From positions 1-35,219 of the forward strand of contig JBKHBT010000031.1 in assembly GCA_046542255.1 (NCBI GenBank): a stretch of DNA of 35,219 bases, given 5' to 3'. Below, one piece after another: positions 1 to 9,130 of this stretch; positions within the stretch are counted from its first letter, which is position 1, and each line of letters opens with the position of its first letter. The notes under the pieces were generated by a model. The model did not search any database and was not told where the DNA came from. It saw only the letters and a program-made list of their open reading frames with translations. This DNA is from JBKHBT01 sp046542255 (GTDB lineage Bacteria > UBP14 > UBA6098 > JBKHBT01). The translations under genes were made by a program, and so were the position numbers.

Positions 1-93
1 AAATACTAATTTAGTCAATGAATTATTAGCTTAAAAAGCAACCAGATTTTGTCTAATATACCAAAATTTGACAGTAAATTCAAAAACGAAAAT

Positions 94-130
94 CCCCCCA
101 ACGCCAAGAGCCGTATGGGGTTTCTTTGTT
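94..130. terminator. Possible bidirectional terminator hairpin
   Basis: A C-run at 94-99 and ACG at 101-103 can pair with CGT at 112-114 and GGGG at 117-120 around an 8-nt loop, with a 2x2 internal loop. A T-rich tract follows on the plus strand (121-130), and an A-rich tract before it would be a T-tract on the minus strand. It could end a gene to the left of the window or the recJ-HD-cobA operon, whose last gene stops at 275. The stem is imperfect, so the call is tentative. Nothing else gene-like was seen in bases 1-274. Confidence 0.4.
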
Positions 131-274
131 TTAGGGTGAAGAACTTCAGATTAATATAAATAACCAAGACACCATTTCACAGAGTTCGTGCCTTCGACTT
201 CGCTCAGCCAGGATAGATATAGCAAATTATATGGTTTTCATAAAGGGTTTTATTAGCATTACATAGAAACAGAA

Positions 275-781
275 CTATTGCTCTATACCATTTCGAGCCT
301 TCATGCCTAAGTCATAATAATGCTTTATCTTTTTCATCTCGGTAACCAGATGCGCTTTTTCGATAAGCCATTCAGGCGCACCTCTTCCAGTCAATACCAG
401 CTCGAGATGCTCTGGTATGCTCTGCAATAGCGTGCGAAATTCATCTTCATCGATTACGCCGAGGGCATAAACAACGATTATCTCATCGAGTACCAGCATA
501 TCCGGTGGGTTATTTTCTATTAATTTGTGGACATATTCTATGCCTTCGAGAGTTTTCTTGCGATATGGGCCGGGATCATCGCCGGGTTTTAAGAAACCGG
601 GCAGCCAGAAACATTCGACATCGAAAATATTATTCTCGATTGCGATTTTGCCCTCTGATGATGGCTCTATCTTGCCAAACTGCACCATTTTTACTTTAAG
701 GCCAGCTCCAGCGGCACGAAATGCCTGCCCGAATGCTGCGGTCGTCTTCCCCTTGCCATCGCCAGTATAGACCTGTATCAT
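275..781 (-). CDS. cobA: Cob(I)yrinic acid a,c-diamide adenosyltransferase (CobA/CobO/BtuR type)
   Basis: This 168-aa cytoplasmic enzyme adenosylates the cobalt of corrinoids with ATP, making adenosylcobalamin precursors. The N-terminus carries the family's P-loop, GDGKGKTT, at residues 7-14, followed by the usual AFGQAFRAAG helix. Other family blocks are visible: MVQFGK near residue 33, LVLDEI near 97 and VLTGRGAP near 129. Length is near the usual 170-200 aa, and it looks intact. It is the last gene of a minus-strand operon. Its ATG overlaps the stop of the upstream HD gene in an ATGA arrangement, so translation is probably coupled. No other cobalamin gene is in the window, so it may serve salvage rather than de novo synthesis (inference). 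Confidence 0.92.
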   Translation of the reverse strand: MIQVYTGDGKGKTTAAFGQAFRAAGAGLKVKMVQFGKIEPSSEGKIAIENNIFDVECFWLPGFLKPGDDPGPYRKKTLEGIEYVHKLIENNPPDMLVLDEIIVVYALGVIDEDEFRTLLQSIPEHLELVLTGRGAPEWLIEKAHLVTEMKKIKHYYDLGMKARNGIEQ

Positions 782-1587
782 GATTCCCCTTTCATAAATT
801 TCTCTCTGGCATAATTTTGCACCTCAATGAAAATCTCATCGACTCTGCTATTTTGTGGAAGCATCTTTCGAAGAAGCCGAAGATACCCACGCTTCTGGAA
901 AATATCATAAGAGGGCTTGAAATAAAGGTCAAAAACCCAGGCGATTTTTAGAAGTCGGAAATCTGCTATCGAACGAATATCTCGATAACTTGCTGTGCGA
1001 TGATTCATAAGAGCATTATATATCTTATCAGAGATTTTGCCATTATCGGGAAGCCCGAGGTCGATTATCGCTGATATGCCATCTTTTGAATGGTCCTGAA
1101 GAAGAAAAACATTCAGGATATCGATCTTGTCGGCATCACGAAGAAGTTTCAAATATAGATTTTTTTCAGCATCACAGTTCTCTTCGATTTTGATTATATT
1201 ATGATTAGCAACAGCATAAATTATAAGCTCATCATAAGGAGACGGAATTTCCGTTAGGATATTCTCTCTTTCGATTATTTTTGCGCTGAGTTTTGCATGG
1301 TTTTCCGATTTTCTATCGGCGAATGTTTCGTATCTGGCATATTGTTCGAATCTTCCGATATCGTGCAAAATTGCGCAAATCCGTGCAATACTAAGCTGGC
1401 AATTATCCAGGCCAATAGCCTTGCCTATTTTAACCGTTTCCTCGGTAACCCGTCTGGTATGTTCGATCTTTAACCGGTACGCATTTTCGTTTTCCGGGCG
1501 GGATTTGATATGCTTTTGGACAAATTTATCAAGGAAATGGCTGATATTTTCAACCATTTCCTTTTTAATCATGCATTTTTCGGGCAT
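778..1587 (-). CDS. HD-domain phosphohydrolase
   Basis: A 269-aa protein with one HD domain, a metal-dependent phosphohydrolase fold. Visible metal-ligand motifs are H43 in EHTRRV, the HD pair in LHDIGRF (H75, D76), H97 in ENHAKL, VANHN near residue 132 and DADKID near 153. No signal peptide or membrane segment is evident, so it is probably cytoplasmic. The substrate cannot be told from sequence; relatives act on nucleotides or nucleotide second messengers. The first ATG is used because the recJ stop TAA is followed by a single A and then this ATG. It overlaps the cobA start by 4 nt. Later Met codons at residues 6 and 11 are alternative starts. Confidence 0.85.
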   Translation of the reverse strand: MPEKCMIKKEMVENISHFLDKFVQKHIKSRPENENAYRLKIEHTRRVTEETVKIGKAIGLDNCQLSIARICAILHDIGRFEQYARYETFADRKSENHAKLSAKIIERENILTEIPSPYDELIIYAVANHNIIKIEENCDAEKNLYLKLLRDADKIDILNVFLLQDHSKDGISAIIDLGLPDNGKISDKIYNALMNHRTASYRDIRSIADFRLLKIAWVFDLYFKPSYDIFQKRGYLRLLRKMLPQNSRVDEIFIEVQNYAREKFMKGES

Positions 1588-1588
1588 T

Positions 1589-3301
1589 TTATTCTATCCA
1601 TTCACCGATTTTGAGATCTTTTAGGCGAAGCTGCAATTTGGGATAGCCATAGTAATGATTCATTTCCATCACAAAAGCCAGATTGACGCTTTCTTTGGTT
1701 TCGATGATTTTTTTATGGTATTTTGCCATATTAAATCCGATGACATCACATCTTTTGCCATTTTTGATTTTGACTTGCATTTTCAGGTGCGATTTGCCAA
1801 CAATCTGCGGATATCCGGCAATTTCGGCATTTTTGAGCGCAAAAACCGGCCTTTGATTATTCGGCCCATAGGGCGAAAATTTTTCCAACCATTTCATAAG
1901 TGTCATACTGATTTCTTCCGAAAATACCTCTGCATCTATATGTTGCCTTGGCACCATATCCTTTGCCTGCAGGTGCTCGGCAGTATATTTATTGAACTGC
2001 TGGCGGAAAGTAGGAATTTGTTCAGGCTTAATCGAAAGCCCGGCAGCATACTTATGCCCACCATATTTGACGAGGATGTCTTCGGAATCTTTGATTGCAT
2101 CGAGTATATGAAAATGATTTATACTCCTTGCCGAGCCTTTCCCGTCGCCATCTTGCGTCGATATCATAATAGATGGCCTATGGAATTTCTCGACCAATCT
2201 CGATGCCACAATCCCGATAACGCCAGTATGCCATTCATCTGAATCGAGCACTATAGCCCGATCATTTGAAAGATCGACATGCTGATTTACCATCTCGATG
2301 GCTTCATCGAATATCTTTGTATCGATCATCTTTCTTTTTTCATTCTGACTATCGAGTTGCTTGGCATAATCTCTTGCTTCGGCTCTGTCATGTGTTGTAA
2401 GTAGCTTGAAAGCCAGCGCAGGATCGCCTATCCTACCGACTGCATTCAGCCTTGGAGCCAACACAAAAACCACATGCCAGCTTGAAAGTTCATTGCCCCA
2501 AAGCCCAGTAATTCTAAGCAACTCTTTCAATCCAGGTTTCTGGGTTGCTTCCAGAGTTCTGAGTCCATATTTCGCCAGAATTCTGTTTTCGCCAACCAGC
2601 GGCACGATATCCGCTATTGTGCCCAGCCCGACCAGATCGAGGTGGTTATAAAGGTCGGCTTTATCGATGCCGATTTTCTCGAATAGTGCCTGGCAAAGCT
2701 TGAAAGCAACGCCAACACCGGCTAATTCGCGGTTTTTAGTATCTACATCCAGCAATTTTGGGTCAACCACGGCATATGCATCAGGAAGCTCATGGCCGGG
2801 TTCGTGATGGTCTGTGATGACACTATCGATACCCAGTTCTTTAGCATATGCAACTTCTTCTATCCCTGTAATACCGCAATCTACCGATACAATTAATTTA
2901 GCTCCCCATTCATTTGCATCATCGATGCCTGACTTATTGAGTCCATATCCATCTTCGAGCCTATCCGGCAAAAACCAGTCGACTTCGGCGCCGAATCCAG
3001 ACAGTACGCTATACATAAGAGCGGTCGCAGTCAATCCATCGACATCATAATCACCGAAGATGACCATCCTCTCTTTATTGCGTAATGCGCGAAGTATTCG
3101 CTCGACAGCAATATCGATATTAGGCAGTAAAAAAGGGTCGGTTAAACGTTCCAGGGTAGGATTAAAGAAGCACTCGATATCCTCTTGTTTGTCCATTCCT
3201 CGATTAACGAGAATTTGAGAAACAATCGATGGCATATCGAGTTTCTCCGATAGAGCGAGGGCTTTTTTTACCTCCCTCTGCTCTGCGAGTTCCCATTTCA
3301 T
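1589..3301 (-). CDS. recJ: Single-stranded-DNA-specific exonuclease RecJ
   Basis: RecJ is a 5'-3' single-strand DNA exonuclease used in recombinational and mismatch repair. The 570-aa product has the DHH phosphoesterase motifs in order: FGDYDVDG (residues 82-89), DCG (141-143) and TDHHEPG (163-169). A DHHA1 motif, GGHKYAAG, lies near residue 416, followed by a C-terminal OB-like region. Length matches the family (about 560-580). The ATG is preceded by a purine-rich AAAGGCGG. It is the first protein-coding gene of the minus-strand operon and begins about 30 nt downstream of the RNase P RNA 3' end, so it may share its transcript. Confidence 0.96.
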   Translation of the reverse strand: MKWELAEQREVKKALALSEKLDMPSIVSQILVNRGMDKQEDIECFFNPTLERLTDPFLLPNIDIAVERILRALRNKERMVIFGDYDVDGLTATALMYSVLSGFGAEVDWFLPDRLEDGYGLNKSGIDDANEWGAKLIVSVDCGITGIEEVAYAKELGIDSVITDHHEPGHELPDAYAVVDPKLLDVDTKNRELAGVGVAFKLCQALFEKIGIDKADLYNHLDLVGLGTIADIVPLVGENRILAKYGLRTLEATQKPGLKELLRITGLWGNELSSWHVVFVLAPRLNAVGRIGDPALAFKLLTTHDRAEARDYAKQLDSQNEKRKMIDTKIFDEAIEMVNQHVDLSNDRAIVLDSDEWHTGVIGIVASRLVEKFHRPSIMISTQDGDGKGSARSINHFHILDAIKDSEDILVKYGGHKYAAGLSIKPEQIPTFRQQFNKYTAEHLQAKDMVPRQHIDAEVFSEEISMTLMKWLEKFSPYGPNNQRPVFALKNAEIAGYPQIVGKSHLKMQVKIKNGKRCDVIGFNMAKYHKKIIETKESVNLAFVMEMNHYYGYPKLQLRLKDLKIGEWIE

Positions 3302-3332
3302 AAGAATCCGCCTTTCATTTTTCGGAGCGGAA

Positions 3333-3950
3333 GATTTTCAAAGATACTCGGAAACCTATAAGCCGGGTTCTGTCTCCTTGATGGACAACTTATCCATCTA
3401 TGGATTGCAACCATTCATCTTGGCCAGAAGATTGCTCTCTGACTCCAGCGATCCACCTGAAAGCTATTTAAAAAACTTGCAAGACAAGCCTGTTAAACTA
3501 GGAGGGCCTCCTTGCTTTCGATATGAAAGCGCTTTCAATATGATCTTGCTTCCGTGCGGGGTTTACCATCGCAAAATGTTTCCATTTGCGAAGAGGCGTC
3601 TTACTTCCTCACTTTTCACCATTACCACGCATCCAAAAGGACCGTTCGGCAGTATTGTTTCTGTGGCACTTTCCGTTTCCTGCTGCTTTTAAAAAGCATA
3701 ATTCAATATGAATAAATCATATTATCGTAAGTGCAAAAGCGGCTATAATATTTAGTTTCACCTTTACATAAAATAATCGGATTAATTGCAGCGGGAACCC
3801 TCGTATTACGAGGCGCATTGGCCCGTAGAAGCCCGGACTTTCCTCACGTAAAACCATCATAATGGCATAGCCCAAATGATTATTTCACGAGCGGCTGCAC
3901 AGTTTCCATTAATCCTATAGCGTTTCACCTCCCGGTAAAGCTTGAAAATC
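3333..3950 (-). ncRNA. rnpB: RNase P RNA, bacterial class A, enlarged
   Basis: RNase P RNA is the catalytic subunit that matures tRNA 5' ends. Read on the minus strand, the 5' signature GAGGAAAGTCCGGGCT ends near 3842. The P10/P11 block GGAAAGTGCCACAGAAA, the block GTAAACCCC...CGGAAGCAAG, and the 3' signature ACAGAACCCGGCTTAT near 3358 are all present and in order. Terminal pairing supports the ends: 3941-3950 with 3333-3343 (P1-like), and GGAAAC/GTTTCC at 3902-3907 and 3350-3355 (P2-like). The roughly 615-nt span is far above the common 350-400 nt. The excess lies in a ~111-nt segment at 3682-3792 bounded by GCTGC/GCAGC, and in a 33-nt linker at 3908-3940. Exact termini are uncertain by about 20 nt. 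Confidence 0.9.
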
Positions 3951-4186
3951 TCTCACTCACTATATTAAACTATCATAACAATCTATCTTAACCTAACTTA
4001 AAATCGGATAAAAACTTATCAAAATAAATACAATTTGTATCTTAATTTAATGTAAAAAAAATATCCCAAAAAATCCACAAAAAAAACAAAAACATTATAT
4101 ATAGATTAGTCTATTAATTCACTTTTTTAATTTGCTTTATTTTCGTAAATCATTAATATTAGTATGAATTGGAAAGTGAGAGGAAA

Positions 4187-4621
4187 ATGAAGAAATTTAT
4201 TTGGCTTCTAATAATAATATCTATAGCTTTTTCGCAGGGCGATAAGAATCTTCTCGAAAAGGCCAAAACAGCTCGCGAAAATGGCAGGTTGGAATCCGCA
4301 CAAGAAGCTCTCGGCGACATTATTACCGAATATCCCGACAGCAAGCTTTTGCCTGAGGCATATTACACTCTCGCCGAAATTAATTTCCGTAGTGGAAAAT
4401 TCGACCTTGCCCAAAAACACTACAAAAGCGTTATCAAGCTCCAGGATAATGAATTATCTTCGAGGTCATATTTTAGAATGGCCAAAATTTCTGAAAAACA
4501 GGATAATGTCCAGATGGCACTTTTTTATTATCTACAGATCGTTAATTTCTATCCCAATTCAACAAGAGCGCCGGTATCGAGAAATTTCATCAAAAAATAT
4601 GAAAAAGAAATCGAATATTAA
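4187..4621 (+). CDS. Secreted TPR-repeat protein
   Basis: A 144-aa protein with an N-terminal signal peptide (hydrophobic run IWLLIIISIAF, then SQG) and three TPR-like helical pairs. These are seen in the spaced A/Y and P pattern of segments such as ESAQEALGDIITEYPDS and AYYTLAEINFRSGKFDLA. TPR repeats mediate protein-protein contacts. The open frame extends upstream to a TTG at 4169, but the ATG at 4187 is preferred because GAGAGG lies just before it and the signal peptide then begins MKKF. It ends 8 nt before the BamD-like lipoprotein gene, so the two are probably cotranscribed and may act together at the envelope (inference). No catalytic domain is seen. Confidence 0.8.
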   Translation: MKKFIWLLIIISIAFSQGDKNLLEKAKTARENGRLESAQEALGDIITEYPDSKLLPEAYYTLAEINFRSGKFDLAQKHYKSVIKLQDNELSSRSYFRMAKISEKQDNVQMALFYYLQIVNFYPNSTRAPVSRNFIKKYEKEIEY

Positions 4622-4629
4622 GAGGTTTT

Positions 4630-5385
4630 ATGTATAAGAATATTTTTCTGTTGTGTACAGTTTTATTTTCATCAATTATGTTTACGGGTTGTGCAGCTAA
4701 AAAAGAGATGAGTGAAGATCCTGATAATATCTATAAAAAGGCCGAGATGTTGTATCAAAGAGAGAAGTATTCTAAAGCTATAGAAAAGCTAGACCATCTT
4801 CTTTTGGCACATTTTGGCAGTCAATATGCTGCGCCGGCACAGATGCTTCTTGCGAAATGCTATTTCGAGAAGGGTGAGTACCTGACTGCAGCATCGGAAT
4901 TCCGCAGAATTGTTAGCGCTTATGGCAATAGCGAATTTGTCGAAGAAGCAGAATTTATGATCGCTGAATCCTACTGGAATCTTGCTCCGAGAGCCGACAG
5001 AGACCAAACTTATACCGAGCAGGCTCTCATGCTATATCGCGACTTTCTCAATTTCTATCCAGAGTCCGATTTTGCTGATGAGGCGAAAAAGGGAATTCGG
5101 CAATGCCTGGACAAGCTCGCAAAAAAAGAATATCTGGCAACTTATATATATTACAAATTGAATGATGCCGATGCAGTTATTTTATATTCGGACCTTATAT
5201 TAGAAGAATATCCGAATGCGGCGGTTATTCCTGAAGTGCTTCTTCTTAAGGCATGGGCGCATAAAGAAAAAGGCGAGCACTTAAAGGCCACAGATATTTA
5301 TAATCAAATAATAAACAGCTATCCCAGATCTGATGCTACCGAAAAAGCAGCAGACCAATTAGAAGAGATAACCGATAAACTATAA
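4630..5385 (+). CDS. bamD: Outer-membrane assembly lipoprotein, BamD family
   Basis: A 251-aa lipoprotein with lipobox FTGC (Cys21), followed by five or so TPR units. The phrase RDQTYTEQALMLYRDFL and the following FYPESDFADEAKKGIRQC are characteristic of BamD/YfiO, which works with the BamA barrel to insert outer-membrane proteins. Length matches BamD (about 245-270 aa). It is predicted to be anchored in the periplasmic leaflet of the outer membrane. It lies between the small TPR protein and nadD. BamD and the general outer-membrane lipoprotein TPR family are similar; the RDQTY-type segment is the reason for choosing BamD. Confidence 0.82.
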   Translation: MYKNIFLLCTVLFSSIMFTGCAAKKEMSEDPDNIYKKAEMLYQREKYSKAIEKLDHLLLAHFGSQYAAPAQMLLAKCYFEKGEYLTAASEFRRIVSAYGNSEFVEEAEFMIAESYWNLAPRADRDQTYTEQALMLYRDFLNFYPESDFADEAKKGIRQCLDKLAKKEYLATYIYYKLNDADAVILYSDLILEEYPNAAVIPEVLLLKAWAHKEKGEHLKATDIYNQIINSYPRSDATEKAADQLEEITDKL

Positions 5386-5396
5386 ATTCGATAATC

Positions 5397-5981
5397 ATGA
5401 AAATTGGCATTTACGGCGGCAGTTTCAATCCTATACATTTTGGACATTTGATACCTGTGAGCATCGCGGCTGAAAAGCTAAAGCTCGATAAAGTCTATTT
5501 TGTTGTTGCCAATCGTCCGCCGCATAAAAACAGCTCTGGCCTGGCAGATGGGAAACATCGCCTCAAAATGGCCGAAATAGCGTTAGCTTCCGATGATGAT
5601 TTCATAGTATCGGATATAGAATTCCAGGAAGGCCAAAAGCCATATACTGTCGATTTGCTTGCCAGTTTCCGGAAAAAATTCCCGAAAGATAAGCTTCATC
5701 TTCTTATCGGCGCCGATAGCCTATTCGAGCTGAAATCATGGTATAAATGGGAACTTCTTTTTCTTCGAGCAGATATGGTTGCCGCTATGGCAAGACAAGG
5801 ATTCCCGAAAGACAAAATAGATAATGACATCATCGCCAATTCAAATCTGATCGGAACACCGTTAATCGAGATATCTGCAACCGGGATTCGCCAAAGAATC
5901 AAGCAAAAAAAAACGATAAAATATCTGGTGCCAAAGGCTGTCGAAAACTATATAAATAGAAACATCCTTTACACAGAATAG
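5397..5981 (+). CDS. nadD: Nicotinate-nucleotide adenylyltransferase
   Basis: NadD joins nicotinate mononucleotide and ATP to make deamido-NAD in NAD synthesis. The 194-aa product shows the nucleotidyltransferase motifs GGSFNP (residues 7-12) and HFGH (14-17), the family segment VVANRPPHK, the block LLIGADSLFELKSWYKW, and the C-terminal ATGIRQRI loop followed by YLVPKAVENYI. All are standard for NadD, and length is typical. It starts 11 nt after the bamD stop and is probably cotranscribed. The gene looks intact. Confidence 0.95.
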   Translation: MKIGIYGGSFNPIHFGHLIPVSIAAEKLKLDKVYFVVANRPPHKNSSGLADGKHRLKMAEIALASDDDFIVSDIEFQEGQKPYTVDLLASFRKKFPKDKLHLLIGADSLFELKSWYKWELLFLRADMVAAMARQGFPKDKIDNDIIANSNLIGTPLIEISATGIRQRIKQKKTIKYLVPKAVENYINRNILYTE

Positions 5982-6039
5982 TTTTTTGTATAAGTTGTAT
6001 AGCAAGAGAAGTTAAATTCTTAATATTTAAAGGAGAATA

Positions 6040-7596
6040 ATGAAACCGGTACTTTTAATAGTTCGAGATGGGTTTGGTTATGATGAAAGCCCGGAGGGCA
6101 ATGCCATAGCCGCCGCAAATACACCAAATTTTGACAGATACGATGAGCTATATCCCTGGACATTGGTCGATGCTTCGGGCGAAGCAGTCGGCCTGCCAGA
6201 AGGATATCAGGGTTCTTCAGAAGTCGGGCATATGAATATGGGCGCGGGAAGAATCGTGGTGCAGGAGATGAAAAGAATCGACGATGCGTTGCGTTATGGC
6301 GACCTATACGATACAAAAAGATGGAAAGAATTTTTTGCCAATTTCAAGAAACCGGGCAATCGTTTGCATCTTCTCGGCCTGCTCCAGAATGAAGGCGTAC
6401 ATGCTCATCAAGAACATCTTTTCAAGGTGATGAGACAGGCGCGAAAAGAAAATCCCGAAGGCAAAATATTTATTCATCCATTTCTCGATGGTAGAGACAC
6501 GCCGCCAAGATCGACCAAAAAATTCATCTCCGATCTGGAAAAAGTCATGGAAGAAATCGGCAATTGCGAAATCGGTGTCATGATGGGAAGATACTATGGC
6601 ATGGATAGAGCACGAAATTGGAAATTGACCGATCAGGCATATAATGCCATTGTTTACGGCAAAGGCGAACAGTTCGAGAATCCTTATGATGCTGTCAAGA
6701 AGGCATATGATAATCTCAAAACCCCGGATGGCGAAGAAATGTTCGATGAATACATTCCGCCAAGAGTCAAAAAGGGCTATGAAGGAGTTTTAGAAGGCGA
6801 TTGTGTTATGCATACCAATTTCCGCCAGGACAGAGCTATCCAGCTTTCGATAGCTTTTGTCGAAGATAATTACCCCGGCGAAATAAAAAGGCGCGAAAAT
6901 GTCCACTACATCGGTTTCACGAAATATTATGATGAATTCAAGAATTTCCTATTCGGCGAACTTGGCGGTAAAGATGGCATTACGGACCTTGTCGGCGAAG
7001 TCATATCCGCTGCCGGATTAAGACAACTCAGGATTACAGAAACACAGAAATTCCGGCATGTTACGAGCTTTTTTAATGGCAAAAAGACAACACCATTCAA
7101 AAATGAAGACCAGGTCGAAATAAAAAGCCGTTTCGACCCATCAAGCTTTGCTAATCATCCCGAAATGGAAGCATATAAAATCACAGAAAAGCTTATCGAT
7201 TACATCAAAGCCGAAGACTATGATTTCATTCTCGTCAATTATGCAAATTGCGACATGGTCGGCCATACAGGGAATTTTGATGCTGCTAAGAAGGCTGTTG
7301 AGATACTCGATGAGACAATCGGCAATCTCATAAACGAAGCCTTGAAGCTGGATATGCGTATCCTTCTGACTTCCGACCATGGCAATGCTGATGAGATGCT
7401 CGATCCTGAGTCGGGCGGTACCAAGACATCGCATACTCTCAATCCGGTAAAGTTCTATTATATTGCAAATGATTCCAAAAACGCTATGCTTGCCACAGAT
7501 GGCAATCTCGGAGATATCGGTGCCACAGTAATCGAACTTCTCGAGCTGGACAGGCCAGAAGTGATGTCGGATAATATACTTGTAAATTTCAAATGA
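6040..7596 (+). CDS. gpmI: 2,3-bisphosphoglycerate-independent phosphoglycerate mutase
   Basis: GpmI interconverts 3- and 2-phosphoglycerate in glycolysis using two Mn ions and a phosphoserine intermediate. The 518-aa protein is of normal length. The first metal Asp is D10 in VRDGFG, and the catalytic Ser is S60 in SSEVGHMNMGAGR. Other family blocks are FLDGRDTPP, GVMMGRYYGMDR, the HTNFRQDRAIQLS region, NCDMVGHTG and TSDHGNAD. A good ribosome site (AAAGGAG) sits 4-10 nt before the ATG. The gene looks intact and lies 58 nt after nadD. Confidence 0.97.
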   Translation: MKPVLLIVRDGFGYDESPEGNAIAAANTPNFDRYDELYPWTLVDASGEAVGLPEGYQGSSEVGHMNMGAGRIVVQEMKRIDDALRYGDLYDTKRWKEFFANFKKPGNRLHLLGLLQNEGVHAHQEHLFKVMRQARKENPEGKIFIHPFLDGRDTPPRSTKKFISDLEKVMEEIGNCEIGVMMGRYYGMDRARNWKLTDQAYNAIVYGKGEQFENPYDAVKKAYDNLKTPDGEEMFDEYIPPRVKKGYEGVLEGDCVMHTNFRQDRAIQLSIAFVEDNYPGEIKRRENVHYIGFTKYYDEFKNFLFGELGGKDGITDLVGEVISAAGLRQLRITETQKFRHVTSFFNGKKTTPFKNEDQVEIKSRFDPSSFANHPEMEAYKITEKLIDYIKAEDYDFILVNYANCDMVGHTGNFDAAKKAVEILDETIGNLINEALKLDMRILLTSDHGNADEMLDPESGGTKTSHTLNPVKFYYIANDSKNAMLATDGNLGDIGATVIELLELDRPEVMSDNILVNFK

Positions 7597-7606
7597 AGTA
7601 GGTAAT

Positions 7607-9130
7607 ATGAAAAAGCTATCGATACTATTTGGCATATTAATTTTAATCGGCTCGATGCAGGCGGTAAAAATTGGTTCTGAGGCCGAAGAGACACATATAC
7701 AAAGCCCACGAACAGGAATTGGGGTAGATACTCTTGAATCGCCCGAAGCTGCACTCGAAATACAATCAGATGACAGCGGTATTTTGATTCCAAGGCTTTC
7801 GATTTCCGAACGCGATGCCATATCATTGCCGCCCACTGGGCTTATGATATACAATACCGATTGTGAACTTTTCAATTATTATGATGGCACAGATTGGATA
7901 CCATTTCCGAATGTTTCGATAGTAGATATCGGCCCTATTACTGGCAATGAGACAGTTTGCGAAGGCGCGACATCGATACCATATAGCGTTGACCCAATTG
8001 CAGATGCTATCGACTATAGCTGGACACTTCCCGATGGCGCAAGCATAGCTTCCGGCGCAGGAACAGAATCTATCATGGTCGATTTTGGCTCCGTGAGTGG
8101 AAGAGTCTGCGTAGAGGTCAAGACTGACTGCTCTATAGTAGGTGATTGTAAATTAGTCTCGGTTTCGGATGCTACTGTTGGCGGCGCAGTCTCTGGCGGC
8201 GATACAATAGACATCGGCGACACGACACCGATTATGACATTAACCGGCCATATCGGCGATGTTATAAATTGGGAAAAACGCCACGAAGACGGAGCATGGA
8301 CGGATATTTTAGTCACCGGGACTTCATATTTCGAAACACCGACTCTGGCTGGCACATGGGACTATCGCGCGATAGTTCAAAATGCTGGCTGTGCTGAGCA
8401 AGCATCGGATTATACCACTGTCGAGGTTATTTCTGCAGGCTCAGATAGCGTGATTATCAATTATACCGGCTCGCCGACCACATGGACGGCTCCGATTGGT
8501 GTCAGTTCAGCAACTGTGAAATGCTGGGGTGCATCCGGCGGCGGTACAGTTGATTACGGCCTTGGCGCATATCTCGAAGTACAGGTCTCTGTAACCGGTG
8601 GCATGACATATGATGTATTTGTCGGCGGACAGGGCGGATGCTGCACAGATGGCGCCGCTGGCGGTGGTGATGGCTCGTATTTTGCAAATGGCTCTACTCC
8701 GCTCGTTATAGCAGCTGGTGGTGGCGGTGGCCGTGATTCCGGTTATTCCGGCGGCGATGGAAGCGCTACCACAACACCGAATACAGGAACAAGATCTAAT
8801 TCCAGCTATGGCTGGGGCACGATTGCCACTGGCGGAAACGGTGGCGGCGCAGGAGACGGCGAATGGGGTTCAGGCGGCGGCGGTGGCTGGTATTCTGCTG
8901 GCGATAATGGTTCCGGGTCTTCTGGCGGTGCTATGAGATGCCGTGGAAGCGATGAATATCGTTATGTCGGAGGCGCTGGCGGTGGCTACAATGGCGGACC
9001 TGGTGGAGATATGGCAAGCGGTTGGGGAGTCTGCGGCGGTGGCGGCGGAGGATCATACTACTCCGGCACGCTTATAGAAGGGACTTCCGGCGACAATATA
9101 GGTAATGGCAAAATTATTATTTCATGGTAG
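7607..9130 (+). CDS. Secreted surface protein with PKD-like and glycine-rich domains
   Basis: A 507-aa exported protein (signal peptide MKKLSILFGILILIGSMQA). Residues about 40-105 resemble a segment common in Bacteroidetes surface proteins, in which an indexed element is followed by ILIPRLSISERDAI, GLMIYNTD and FNYYDGTDWIPF. Next come two Ig/PKD-like domains, the first opening with GNETVCEGATSIPYSV. From about residue 285 a domain opening WTAPIGVSSATVKCWGASGGG runs into a very glycine-rich C-terminus (GGGGG runs, few charges) that matches the style of the bacterial/ALK glycine-rich family. No sorting tail is seen. Function is probably structural or adhesive (inference). It begins 10 nt after gpmI, an unrelated gene. 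A 74-aa ORF overlaps its last codons. Confidence 0.75.
   Translation: MKKLSILFGILILIGSMQAVKIGSEAEETHIQSPRTGIGVDTLESPEAALEIQSDDSGILIPRLSISERDAISLPPTGLMIYNTDCELFNYYDGTDWIPFPNVSIVDIGPITGNETVCEGATSIPYSVDPIADAIDYSWTLPDGASIASGAGTESIMVDFGSVSGRVCVEVKTDCSIVGDCKLVSVSDATVGGAVSGGDTIDIGDTTPIMTLTGHIGDVINWEKRHEDGAWTDILVTGTSYFETPTLAGTWDYRAIVQNAGCAEQASDYTTVEVISAGSDSVIINYTGSPTTWTAPIGVSSATVKCWGASGGGTVDYGLGAYLEVQVSVTGGMTYDVFVGGQGGCCTDGAAGGGDGSYFANGSTPLVIAAGGGGGRDSGYSGGDGSATTTPNTGTRSNSSYGWGTIATGGNGGGAGDGEWGSGGGGGWYSAGDNGSGSSGGAMRCRGSDEYRYVGGAGGGYNGGPGGDMASGWGVCGGGGGGSYYSGTLIEGTSGDNIGNGKIIISW

Noticed and set aside
1655..2242. 195-aa plus-strand frame
   Set aside because: Opposite strand of recJ, which is well supported by its DHH motifs.
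3378..3692. 104-aa plus-strand frame
   Set aside because: It lies within the RNase P RNA gene on the other strand and shows no protein-like features.
3682..3792. Cobalamin riboswitch in the RNase P RNA insertion, given the nearby cobA-type gene
   Set aside because: No B12-box signature is visible, and cobA is three genes downstream of the RNA.
7141..7875. 244-aa minus-strand frame
   Set aside because: It lies across the end of gpmI and the start of the next gene, in another frame, and its protein resembles nothing; a shadow of real coding sequence.
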